Under the pieces are notes generated by a model. The model did not search any database, was not told the DNA's origin, and saw only the letters and a program-made list of their open reading frames with translations. Both the position numbers and the translations under genes were made by a program. Positions 9,391-18,058 of a stretch of DNA of 64,000 nucleotides are shown one piece after another (position 1 is the stretch's first letter; each line of letters starts with the position of its first letter). This DNA is from Thraustochytrium sp. TN22 (taxonomy: Eukaryota; Sar; Bigyra; Thraustochytrida; Thraustochytriidae), in the NCBI GenBank assembly GCA_013306675.1, contig JABLUY010000127.1, forward strand, positions 1-64,000, written 5' to 3'.

Positions 9391-9972
9391 ATGGGCCACG
9401 GGCAGTCGCAGCAGCAGGAGGATGGGGCGGAGCCGCGGCGGCGGCGGCTGCCGTCGGCCGGGTCAGCAGCCGAGGCCGAGGCGGCAGCCGAGGCCGAGGC
9501 GCGGGCGCGGCATGTGGAGGCCCTCCTGCAGGGCGCCGCCGTGGTGCGGCCGCCGCTGCGCGAGAAGCTGAGCATGGGCGGCATGGTTCGGCGGCGCGCG
9601 CGCGAGGAAGACTCCGTGCAGGACCTGCAGCCGTCCGCCGGCCTGGACGTGCTCCATACGATGCAACGCAAGGCCCAACTGCAAACCAGCTTCCTGCTCG
9701 CCAAGCAGAAGCAGCTGCACCTGGCCGGCAAGCAGGTTGCGCGGCGCGCAGAGGAGGCGGACGCCAACGTTTACGTGGCGGCGGACCGGTTTTCGCGTGA
9801 GTGCGCTGCGCTCGAGGACCTCGACGCGCTGGCGCAGGACGTGCAGCGCACCTGCGACCTCGTTCGCGCCACCGTGCTGCAGTGCGAGCGGCTGCACGAC
9901 GCCCTGCACGCGCGCCTCGGCGAGTCGCCCGGCCCAGCGCCGCGCTTCCCCCCTCTGGACGCCGTCATGTAG
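9391..9972 (+). CDS. Small myristoylated coiled-coil protein, BORCS5-like
   Basis: A 193-residue hydrophilic protein. It begins MGHGQSQQQED, a plausible N-myristoylation signal (Gly2), then has an Ala/Glu/Arg-rich linker (about 15-85) and a predicted helical coiled-coil region (about 90-175). This matches the layout of BORCS5 (myrlysin), the lipid-anchored subunit that recruits the BORC complex to lysosomes. The helical part vaguely resembles the BORCS5 core, but I cannot align it rigorously. An in-frame Met at 9310 would add 27 residues and destroy the myristoylation signal, so the internal start is preferred. The other reading is an unrelated small coiled-coil protein. Confidence 0.5.
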   Translation: MGHGQSQQQEDGAEPRRRRLPSAGSAAEAEAAAEAEARARHVEALLQGAAVVRPPLREKLSMGGMVRRRAREEDSVQDLQPSAGLDVLHTMQRKAQLQTSFLLAKQKQLHLAGKQVARRAEEADANVYVAADRFSRECAALEDLDALAQDVQRTCDLVRATVLQCERLHDALHARLGESPGPAPRFPPLDAVM

Positions 9973-10192
9973 ATAACTTAGTTAAAATCTTATAGATCAG
10001 AGCGACTCGCCGCCGGAGCGGCCGGAATGCGCGTGAAACGTAATGCTTTCTTATGTGTGGTGATGATGAACAGAGAGACTGTCGGCCGCAGCTTGCGGCC
10101 TCGCCCACTGCGCTCGGTTGCTGGCGGGCAAACCGCGGCGCATGCCCCTCGGTGCGTATGTGGCCTTTGGTCTCTACTTTTAGCTAACATCC

Positions 10193-12034
10193 TTACAGGT
10201 CGCTTCCGTTGCAGCGCTGAAAGAAGCCGAAGATGTCCTTGATGATGACGCCCCAGACGACCTGCACGACGACCTCACAGAGAATGAGCCAGATGATGAT
10301 CCACTCGAGCTTGGATGCGTGCTGGTTCTCGACCTGCGAGCTGAGCACGTCGAGGAGCTCGCGCACGCAGTCGAGGCGCTTGTTGAGGATCTCGAGGCGG
10401 TCGTCCTGCTCCATGTAGTCGCACATGCGGCGGTAGACCGGGTCAAACTCGTCGTGGTGCCAAAAGAACTCGGGCGTGCCGAGGATGTCGCTCTCGAGGT
10501 TGATCATGTTGCGCTCGAGGAAGAGGCGGCCGATCTCGCGCGAGATGGCGGTCTGCGACATGTGGATCTTGCCCTCGCGCGCGAGCGTGACCGGGATGTG
10601 CTCGTTGCGCTCGATGATCTGGTCCAGACGGTACTCGTACACGGAGAGCAGCGAGGACTGCGCGAGCGCGAACGAGACAGCGAGCCGCTCGACCGGATCG
10701 CCCGAGGACAGCTCGATGGTGTCGTTACGCACGCGGCTCTGCGAACCCCAAAAGTACTCCATGTCGTCGCTGGCGGACTCGGCCGTGTCTTCGTCCAGCA
10801 TGCGCCGCGAGTACGCCGCGAGCGAGCGCACGAGCCGCATCTCGTGGTCCTCGCTCTCCCAGTTCCAGCACACTACGCAGCCGAAGCCGAAGAGGAAGAC
10901 CTCGCGGTGCCCGTAGCGCTGCGAGGGGGCAACGCCATGGCGCACGCCCTCCATGTCCGAGTACTCCTCGTCATACTCGTAATCTGAAAGGATGCGCGAG
11001 CTTTGCTGCTTGAGCACGCTCCGCGGGACATCCTGCTGCTGGTGCTGCTGGTGCTGGTCCTGCGAGGCCGAGCGGTCCTTGGGACCGGCACCGTCTTCCG
11101 CCTCGGCGCTTGCGCTGGGCGCCGGGCCAGCGTTGGAGGCGCCCACGTTGCCCGCGCTGGCGCCCGCGGCGCTAGCGCCCGTAGCGCTGGCGCCCGGGGG
11201 CGGGTCCATGCGCTGGCGCAGGTGCAGCACGTCGAAAAAGATGGACGCCTGCCAGGCAGGGCTGTCGATGGTATCGCGCGTGTTGATGTTGTAGGCCTGA
11301 GACTTGGGTGTCATAGGCGAGGTGCGGTGATTCAATGTGAAGGACGGCAGGATGGTGCTCTTGTTGGTGCCGATCTTGAAGGGCCCGCCCTCCGGGATGG
11401 TCGGGCCCTTGCCGTCGTCCAGGTCCGTCCCGGTGAACGAGCCGCTGCGCTGCCGCACGCGCAGCAGGTGCGCGTACACCTCGTCCAGATCGATCTCGTT
11501 CGCCGGGCAGTACACGGCGATGCGCCCGGTGCGCTCTTCGGCGGCGTCCGCCACGATGCGGCGGAACTTGCCCTTGATGCGGCGCGGGATCTTGCGCGGC
11601 AGCTTGTTGCTCACGCCGCGCCGCGTCGACGTTTGGCCCGGGAAACGCGCGCGCGACGGGATCAGCGGCAGCCGGTCCTCGATGCGGTCGCCGCGCCGGC
11701 GGTCGCGCCCGTCGTCCAGACCGTCCTCGCTCAGCGCGCCGTCGCTCATGTACCGCAGCGGCCGCCGCACGCTGCCGTCATACTCATCCGAGTGGTCCGA
11801 GTCATACTCATGCCCGCGCCGACGCTCATGCTCGCCATCCGCGCTGCGATGCCGCACGCGCTCGTGCACCTCATAGTCGCCCGCCGACGCGCGCCGCGCC
11901 ACGCCGGGCTCGTGCATCGACCCGTGCGCGTCCTCGTAGTCGCCGCTGTACGGCGACCCGTGGTGCCGCCGTTCGTACTCGTCCTCCTCCTCGGACATCA
12001 TCTCGCGCTCCAGCAGCGGCCTGCGGTCCGCCAT
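10193..12034 (-). CDS. DUF155 (RMD1/Sif2-type) membrane protein
   Basis: A 613-residue protein of the DUF155 family, whose members include yeast Rmd1/Rmd8, fission-yeast Sif2 and human RMND1. The first 330 residues are charged, low-complexity and dileucine-bearing (MADRRPLLERE). The conserved domain runs from about 375 to 570 and includes FLFGFGCVVCWNWE, LAVSFALAQSSLLSVYE and an LGTPEFFWHHDEFDPVY segment. A single C-terminal membrane helix follows at about 573-597. Such tail-anchored DUF155 proteins sit in mitochondrial or endomembranes; their biochemical role is poorly defined. The stop overlaps a sequence that could be a donor (CT|GTAAGG), so a further short 3' exon cannot be excluded. It shares a bidirectional upstream region with the C69 peptidase gene. 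Confidence 0.85.
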   Translation of the reverse strand: MADRRPLLEREMMSEEEDEYERRHHGSPYSGDYEDAHGSMHEPGVARRASAGDYEVHERVRHRSADGEHERRRGHEYDSDHSDEYDGSVRRPLRYMSDGALSEDGLDDGRDRRRGDRIEDRLPLIPSRARFPGQTSTRRGVSNKLPRKIPRRIKGKFRRIVADAAEERTGRIAVYCPANEIDLDEVYAHLLRVRQRSGSFTGTDLDDGKGPTIPEGGPFKIGTNKSTILPSFTLNHRTSPMTPKSQAYNINTRDTIDSPAWQASIFFDVLHLRQRMDPPPGASATGASAAGASAGNVGASNAGPAPSASAEAEDGAGPKDRSASQDQHQQHQQQDVPRSVLKQQSSRILSDYEYDEEYSDMEGVRHGVAPSQRYGHREVFLFGFGCVVCWNWESEDHEMRLVRSLAAYSRRMLDEDTAESASDDMEYFWGSQSRVRNDTIELSSGDPVERLAVSFALAQSSLLSVYEYRLDQIIERNEHIPVTLAREGKIHMSQTAISREIGRLFLERNMINLESDILGTPEFFWHHDEFDPVYRRMCDYMEQDDRLEILNKRLDCVRELLDVLSSQVENQHASKLEWIIIWLILCEVVVQVVWGVIIKDIFGFFQRCNGSDL

Positions 12035-12450
12035 GCTGCGCCTCCTCGCGCGCGCGCGCCTCGCCGCTTGTCTGCAGCTCCGGCTGCGCTGCCGCCGCGC
12101 TGACGCGCCCTTCGCCGCCGATCCCGCCGCTCCGCGCCGCGGAGGCCTCGCCGGCCGCTGCCGCCGCCGCCACCTCTGCGCGGGTGGCGCCTCGCACGCG
12201 CCGCCGCCGCCGCGCGCCGCCGCCGCTCCGCCGCCGCCGCGCCGCCGCCGCCGCGCGCTTCAAGTTGGGCTCTGCCGCCGCGGCCGCGCGGCCACCGCTT
12301 TTCCGGGTTCGCGGCGGCGCAGCGCCACCTGCGCCACGAGCTGCACCTGGACCTGCTCTTGGAGCTGGAGCCCGAGCTGGAGCTGCAGATGCTGGAGCTG
12401 GCGCTGGAGCTGGTGATCTGGAGCTTGGAGATCTGGAGCTTGGAGCTGGC

Positions 12451-12540
12451 AATGGAGATGGAGATGGAGATGGAGATGGAGATGGAGATGGAGATGGAGA
12501 TGGGGATGGGGATGGGAATGGGAATGGGAATGGGAATGGA
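12451..12540. repeat. GGAGAT-type hexanucleotide array
   Basis: About fifteen 6-bp units change stepwise from GGAGAT through GGGGAT to GGGAAT. It reads as Glu-Met, Gly-Asp or Ser-Pro repeats depending on the frame, which explains the long open frames on both strands. Confidence 0.9.
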
Positions 12541-13028
12541 GCTTGGGCGGGAGCTGGAGCTGCGCCTCGGCTGGTTTGGTTGGCGTCCATAGCTTGAGGA
12601 TGCGAGCCTACATCATGCGGGCGGGCGGTCTCGGAGGAGAACGCAAGGCCGGATCGAGCGCTGGAGAGACCGACACAAAGACGACGCGCGAGAGGAGGAG
12701 GATGCGAGGATGGAACTTGTGTCGTCGTGGCGGTCCGCATGGGCTCGCCGGCGCGTCGCTTTCCCTCTTGTCTCAAGACGTTTGCGCCGCGCGCGGCAGC
12801 TCATCTCGCTCGAGCTGCAGGAGCTTCGTCGTCCTGACTGACGTCTGATCGCCGCGGTCGCGCCGCTGCCCCGAGACTCCGAGAGGACGCAGGGCGCATG
12901 TCCTGCGGCGTTTCCGCGCGGCGATCTTCGGTCGCTTGGAAGCCCAGGCAAACCCGATCGGCGATCGGCGCGCAGCGGCGGCGGCGGCGGCGGCGGCGCG
13001 GCGCGGAGGAGCAGCAGCCGGAGCAGCG

Positions 13029-13029
<1 letters not shown>

Positions 13030-13089
<60 letters not shown>
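13030..13089 (+). repeat. CAG trinucleotide tract before the C69 gene
   Basis: About twenty CAG units with one CAA interruption end 22 bp upstream of the ATG of the C69 peptidase, presumably within its 5' UTR. The tract is not in frame with that gene. Confidence 0.9.
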
Positions 13090-13090
<1 letters not shown>

Positions 13091-13111
13091 TGGCGGAGGC
13101 GGCCGCGAAGG

Positions 13112-15022
13112 ATGGGCCTGATGAGGCACGTGGTGGCGGCGGCCGCGGCGGCCGCGGCGCTGGCGGCGCGCGGCGAGGCGTGCACGACGGTGGCCGTGAG
13201 CAGCGGCGCGTCGGAGGACGGCGTGCCGATGACGGTGCACACGACGGACTGCGAGGTGTGCGACTTCCGCATGGCGCTGGTGCCGGCGCGCGACCACGCC
13301 GAGGGCGCGGAGCACGAGATCTACGGCGTGGGCGACCTGTACCCGCGCAAGGCGGGCGACCGCGCGGTGATTTATGAGAACACGGGCATGGAGGCGCACG
13401 CGCCGGTGGTGGCGAGCATCCCGGAGGTGAACCACACGTACGCGGTGTGGGAGGCGACGTACGCGATGATCAACGAGCACGGGCTGAGCATGGGCGAGTC
13501 GAGCTGCTCGAGCCGCGTGGGCAACGCCGGCCGGGACCAGCGCGACCCGAAGACGGGCGAGCTAGGCGACGCATACTTTTCCATCGCGGCGCTGATGCGG
13601 CTGGGCCTGGAGCGCTGCCGCACGGCGGTTTGCGCGATCCAGACCATGGGCGCGCTAGCGGAGAAGCACGGCTTCTACGGCGAGGGCTACAACGAGGGCG
13701 AGGCGCTCACGATCGCGGACGCGACGGGCGACGCCTGGATCTTCCACGTCGTGCAGGACGTGACGACGCACGTGTCGGCGGTGTGGGCGGCGCAGCGCGT
13801 GCCCAAGGGCCACGTGGCCGTGGTGGCGAACCAGTTCACCATCAAGACGGTGCCGGAGGAGGGCGAGGAGAGCCCGGACTTTATGTACAGCTCCAACCTG
13901 CGGCGCGAGGCCAAGGCGGCCGGCGGCTGGGACGGCAACGGGCCGGTGTCCTTCCAGGACGCCTTCGGCGACGAGAAGCAGATCTTCCACGAGGACCTGT
14001 ACGCGACGGTGCGCATGCACTGGATCTTCTCGCGCGTGGCGCCCTCCATGAAGCTGGAGCTGCAAATGTCGCCGCGCGACCTGCCCTTTTCTGTGCAGGT
14101 TGACAAGAAGCTCTCGGTGGAGGACGTGATCGCGCTCTACCAGGGCTTTTACGAGGGCCTGGCCTGGGACCTCAAGGAGGGCGTGCTGGCCGGCCCGTTC
14201 GGCAACCCGAAGCGCGTGGAGGGCGGCGCCGGCTCCAAGCTGGGCCAGTTCGCGCGCGGCATCTCCATCCCGCGCACCACGCACACGCACCTGGGCTACG
14301 CGTCGGCGGAGCGCGGCGCCACGCTCTTTAGCGTCGACGAGCCGGCCTCGGGCGTCTTCGCGCCCTTTTTTGTCTCGACGCTGCGCGAGTCCAAGTACGT
14401 GACCCTGGCCGAGACCGCCGACCTGTACGCGCACGCCTACCAGGTGGGCCGCCGCGACCAGTTTTCGCGCGAGAGCGCGTGGTGGGCCTTTGACGCGGTC
14501 GCCAACTGGATGAACTTCAACTACCAGAACATGAGCGCCGAGGTGGTGCGCCCAGCCATGGCCGAGTGGCAGGCGCGCGCGCTCGATGTCTTTCGCCACG
14601 GCTCCACCACGGCTGCGCGCCAGCTGCAGGAGGACCTCGTGGACGCTTGGTGGGGCGTCTTTGACCTGCTCATGGTGCGGTACAACGACGGCACCTTCAA
14701 CTACTACCCGGGCCACGACTGGCGCAGCCCGGCCGCGCGCTTCGGCTACCCGGCCTCGTGGCTCAAGGACATCGGCTACGACATGAGTTTTTGGAAGGCG
14801 CATAGCGTGCGCGACATCATTTCCAGCGCTTGTGCCGCGCACCCGTCCAAGGAAGGCTCCTCGGGCGGCGTCTCTGTGATTGCTCTCGTGCTCACTGGTA
14901 TCGCCTCGCTCTTGGCCGGCCTCGCGCTTGGCGACCGCTGGCGCCGCCGCGCGCAGGCCCACGTCGCGGCGAACCGCGAGCCCCTTCTCGATGCGGAAGA
15001 CCAGCAGGAGGTGAGCATGTAG
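13112..15022 (+). CDS. Peptidase family C69 (dipeptidase-like), type I membrane protein
   Basis: A 636-residue Ntn-hydrolase of the C69/secernin type. A signal peptide (MGLMRHVV followed by an Ala run) leads directly to Cys24 in GEAC|TTVAVSSGASEDG. Signal removal would therefore expose Cys24 as the N-terminal nucleophile that the family uses. Conserved stretches include YAMINEHGLSMGESSC, the GEALTIADATGDAWIFHV block and VAVVANQFTI. A single transmembrane helix lies near 590-612 (VSVIALVLTGIASLLAGLAL). The short cytoplasmic tail holds REPLLDAED, which resembles an acidic dileucine sorting signal. I infer an endolysosomal or plasma-membrane dipeptidase with a luminal catalytic domain. A single unbroken frame with no intron is seen. 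Confidence 0.9.
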   Translation: MGLMRHVVAAAAAAAALAARGEACTTVAVSSGASEDGVPMTVHTTDCEVCDFRMALVPARDHAEGAEHEIYGVGDLYPRKAGDRAVIYENTGMEAHAPVVASIPEVNHTYAVWEATYAMINEHGLSMGESSCSSRVGNAGRDQRDPKTGELGDAYFSIAALMRLGLERCRTAVCAIQTMGALAEKHGFYGEGYNEGEALTIADATGDAWIFHVVQDVTTHVSAVWAAQRVPKGHVAVVANQFTIKTVPEEGEESPDFMYSSNLRREAKAAGGWDGNGPVSFQDAFGDEKQIFHEDLYATVRMHWIFSRVAPSMKLELQMSPRDLPFSVQVDKKLSVEDVIALYQGFYEGLAWDLKEGVLAGPFGNPKRVEGGAGSKLGQFARGISIPRTTHTHLGYASAERGATLFSVDEPASGVFAPFFVSTLRESKYVTLAETADLYAHAYQVGRRDQFSRESAWWAFDAVANWMNFNYQNMSAEVVRPAMAEWQARALDVFRHGSTTAARQLQEDLVDAWWGVFDLLMVRYNDGTFNYYPGHDWRSPAARFGYPASWLKDIGYDMSFWKAHSVRDIISSACAAHPSKEGSSGGVSVIALVLTGIASLLAGLALGDRWRRRAQAHVAANREPLLDAEDQQEVSM

Positions 15023-15409
15023 ATGAGAGCGCACGCTTCGCTTTGAGAGCAATCATTCAATCGCTCGACCAAGACGGCAACAGCCCCAGCGCGATGCATG
15101 TGTACCGCGCTTTGAAATTCGCCACTTTTTGGTTTTCTTTTCTCTTTTCCTTACCATCACCTCTCGTTGCCCATCGAGATGTCGTTGTCGTTGATGTTGT
15201 TGTTCAATTATGGTTACCACGTCCTAATTCTACATGAACAGAATGAGGGGAGCCCTCCTTTACGCAGGGCTTGCTTGTGCAAGTCTTGTTACGCATTTGG
15301 CTTGAACAAGCTCCTGGCTTGCACAAACAAGGCTCTGCACAAAGATGACTTTGGACAAGCCCCTGGCTTGCACAAGCCCCTGGCTTGCTGGCGCATGGCG
15401 ACAAACAGC
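15023..15409. other. Convergent intergenic region
   Basis: Between the C69 and LysM-TLDc genes, which converge. Composition drops to ordinary A+T content. It contains T-rich tracts suited to 3' ends and the three-copy short repeat listed separately. No gene seen. Confidence 0.6.
15306..15390. repeat. Three imperfect 19-bp repeats
   Basis: ACAAGCYCCTGGCTTGCAC occurs at 15306, 15355 and 15372, with two end changes in the last copy. Each unit carries a small self-complementary core, CAAG...CTTG. Confidence 0.75.
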
Positions 15410-18058
15410 TCACCCACTGCCCTGTGTAAAGAGTGACTTGACGTCGTGGTCGGTGGTGCCATCGCTGGCAACGGAGCCACGGCGGTGGCGATGCTCAAAG
15501 GTGATGAGCTCAATGTTGCTGAGGCGGAACTCGGTCTCCTCGATGAGCGCCTCCTGGTTGCCAAAGGTCTGGCACGGACTGGTGGAGCCCATGTCGAGAT
15601 CCTCATCGATGCAAAAGGCGAAGCCCCCGCCGCCGGCGCCCATGGCCATGTGCGAGGCGGAGCTGGACATGATGAGATCGTTGGCCCCTGTCCACTTGTA
15701 GACGCGCAGGTCCGGGCGGAAGCTGAAGACGAAGCTCTCGCCGGTGCCGTAGAATTCGCGCGGGCGCGTGGGCACCCACTGCTCCGTGGCGAAGCAGCCG
15801 AAGCGCTCGCCCTTGCGCGTCTCACAGAGCATGAGAGTCTCGGCGTGACCCTGGCAGTGCTGGTAGAGGCGCTTGAGCGAGACGCCATGGCGCAGAAAGC
15901 AGTAGGTGACGACCCAGGTCTTGTTGCGCAGGCGGGCCGGCAGCTCGCGGTTCAGGTCAATGAGCTCCGCGTCGCTCGAGACGATCTTGCTTGACGGGCC
16001 CTCAAAGTGCGGCAGCACGCGCGTCTCCGGCAGCGCCAGCTTGATGGGCTCGGCGTACGAAGTGCCGCCGTTGCTGCCGCTGCTACCGCCGCGCGCGCGC
16101 GCCGCGGCCTCGGCCTCGGCGACGCGCTGCGCCTCGGCCAGGGCGGCCATGCGGTCCTCGACCTCGCGGTTCTTGATGCGCAGGATGTTGGCCTCCTCCT
16201 CGCTCACCTCGCCGTTGAGCAAGGCCTTTTGGACCAGGTCCGCCGGGTTTTCCTGTTCCTGCTGCGCCTTGGCGACGTGGTCCTGCTTGCCGAGCAGGCC
16301 AGACACGAGCGCGCCGCTGGTGATGCTTTCGGACTCGGTGAGGCGCAGCTGCGCAAGGCGAGCGGACTTGGTCTGCTGTGCCTGCACCTGGGCCTGGATC
16401 ATGCCTACGATGGCCTGGCAGGTCTCGCGGTCCTGCACGTAGAGCGTGACGGGGTCCGGGTTGACGAAACCGGCCTGCGGGAAGGACCAGTAGATGCGCA
16501 TGCAAAAGGGCTCCGGGATGTGGACGAGGTCCGCGTCCGCGTCCGCATCCGCGTCGGCAGATTTAGCGTCGGCGGCCGACGCCGGCGGCGCGGTGCGCGT
16601 CTCCGAGGCGCTGCAGCCCTGCACGTCGCGAATGTCGAGGCGGAAGTGGTAGGAGCGCGCCAGGCGGGCGCTGGCCTCCGAGGCCTGTACGACCTGCGAG
16701 GCCTCGGAGGCCAGGACGGAGTGCGCGTCAAAGAGCACGTAGTACGAGTTGACCTCGAGCACGCCACCGATGCGAATCTTGTGGTCCGCCAGCGAGACGC
16801 CCTCGAAGATCTCGCCGCCCAGCTTGCTCTGCTGGCGATGCAGGAGCCCCGGCGCCGGGGGCGCCGAGGCGGCCGCCGGCGTCGCCGTGGACCCGGGCGG
16901 CCTGGCCTGCTGTACGACCAGCACAGTCTGCCCTGGGTACAGGGAGGCGCTGCCGAACATCTTGTTGACCTGGCGGAACTGGCCCACCGTCATGCCGTGC
17001 CGCATGGCCACGCCGTTGATGGTGTCTCCGTTCTGCACCTCGTAGCCGACAACCACGCAATCATCCGGCAGGTCGTTCGGGTGGCGCGAGGCCGGGTCCG
17101 CCTCAACGCGCTCGAAGCCGCGCAGCAGGTCCTCCTCCTGCGCGGCCCGGTTCACGGCGCCCATGCTGCCGGCGCTACGCGCGCCCGTGCTGTTGCCGGT
17201 GCGCGCGCGGCGACGCATCTCGCCCACGGCTGGCGCCGAGCGCCGCTCCAAGAGCTCTTCGTCCTCCATGCGCAGAAGCGCCTTGCCGGCGCCCTTGATG
17301 TGTTGCAGGAGCGTGTTGCTCAGCTTGCGGATGCGCCGCCCTGAGTGCCGCCGCTGCGGGCCGCCGCGGCCGGCGGCGCCCTTGCTGCTGGGCAGGCCTG
17401 CGCGTTTGGCCGCCTCACGCAGGGCCTCGCCCTCGTACTCCTCGTCGCTCAGCGTATCCGCGTCGGCGTCGCCCGCCTCGGCCCCCGCCGCGGTGGCCGC
17501 CGGCGGCACCGTCAGGCCCGGCACGGCGGGCACCTCCTCGCCCGCGGCCGCCAGCGTCAGCGCGTGCAGCTGCTGCTGCCGCTCCGCCGTGCCGGCCGCC
17601 TCGCCCCCCTGCGCCTTCTTGCCCTCGCGGCTCGCCGCGGCCGCCGCGCGGCCCGCGCGGGACGCGCCGTCCGACTCAGCGCGGGCGCCGCCGATCGCGC
17701 GCGCCAGTGCCGGCGCCGTCTCCATGCCACCGCCGCCGCCGCCGCCGCCGCCCGCCGCGCGCGCCGCCGCGCCGCCGCGCGCCTCGCAGTCCTCCTCCTT
17801 GCGCTCCTCCACCACGCGCGCCGCGCCGCCCGCCGCGCGCGGAGCGCCCTCTCCGCCCGCGTTCGTAGACTGGTGCAGCTGCTGCTGCTTCTGCTCCTGC
17901 CGCTGCTGCCTCAGCGGCTTCGACCAGAGGGACGCGGACGAGGACGAGCTCGAGGAGGCCGCCGACGACGGCGACGCCGCTCGCGCCGTGCGCCGCCGAC
18001 CCACGCCCAGCCGCGCGAGAAGGCTCCGTCCGCGCCGCTCGCGCCGCTCGCCCGCCAT
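15410..18058 (-). CDS. LysM-TLDc protein, OXR1/NCOA7-like
   Basis: An 882-residue protein with the OXR1/NCOA7 layout. A low-complexity N-terminus (about 1-325) is followed by a LysM domain (about 335-382, with GYEVQNGDTINGVA and SASLYPGQTVLVV), a GRAM/PH-like segment (about 400-530, with EIFEGVSLADHKIRIGGVLE), a charged helical linker (about 560-660) and a C-terminal TLDc domain (about 675-865, with TWVVTYCFLRHGVSL, GCFATEQWV and EFYGTGESFVFSF). TLDc proteins protect against oxidative stress and bind the V-ATPase, promoting its disassembly. Intracellular LysM in this family is not a peptidoglycan receptor. Uninterrupted frame; the start is the first Met of a high-GC3 frame. Confidence 0.9.
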   Translation of the reverse strand: MAGERRERRGRSLLARLGVGRRRTARAASPSSAASSSSSSSASLWSKPLRQQRQEQKQQQLHQSTNAGGEGAPRAAGGAARVVEERKEEDCEARGGAAARAAGGGGGGGGGMETAPALARAIGGARAESDGASRAGRAAAAASREGKKAQGGEAAGTAERQQQLHALTLAAAGEEVPAVPGLTVPPAATAAGAEAGDADADTLSDEEYEGEALREAAKRAGLPSSKGAAGRGGPQRRHSGRRIRKLSNTLLQHIKGAGKALLRMEDEELLERRSAPAVGEMRRRARTGNSTGARSAGSMGAVNRAAQEEDLLRGFERVEADPASRHPNDLPDDCVVVGYEVQNGDTINGVAMRHGMTVGQFRQVNKMFGSASLYPGQTVLVVQQARPPGSTATPAAASAPPAPGLLHRQQSKLGGEIFEGVSLADHKIRIGGVLEVNSYYVLFDAHSVLASEASQVVQASEASARLARSYHFRLDIRDVQGCSASETRTAPPASAADAKSADADADADADLVHIPEPFCMRIYWSFPQAGFVNPDPVTLYVQDRETCQAIVGMIQAQVQAQQTKSARLAQLRLTESESITSGALVSGLLGKQDHVAKAQQEQENPADLVQKALLNGEVSEEEANILRIKNREVEDRMAALAEAQRVAEAEAAARARGGSSGSNGGTSYAEPIKLALPETRVLPHFEGPSSKIVSSDAELIDLNRELPARLRNKTWVVTYCFLRHGVSLKRLYQHCQGHAETLMLCETRKGERFGCFATEQWVPTRPREFYGTGESFVFSFRPDLRVYKWTGANDLIMSSSASHMAMGAGGGGFAFCIDEDLDMGSTSPCQTFGNQEALIEETEFRLSNIELITFEHRHRRGSVASDGTTDHDVKSLFTQGSG

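Larger units (their letters stand above)
12035..13111. other. Divergent upstream region of the DUF155 and C69 genes
   Basis: About 1.08 kb between two divergently transcribed genes. It holds G+C-rich low-complexity DNA, a hexanucleotide array and a CAG tract. Open frames here are Arg/Ala or Gly/Asp repeats. I see no supported gene. Confidence 0.6.

Noticed and set aside
11871-12776. A 301-codon minus-strand frame with Ser-Pro and Phe-Pro repeats
   Set aside because: Most of it translates a hexanucleotide microsatellite; the rest is Arg/Ala low-complexity.
15306-15390. Repeats that superficially suggest a CRISPR-like array
   Set aside because: Only three imperfect units, irregular spacing (one pair overlaps) and no cas genes in a eukaryotic context.
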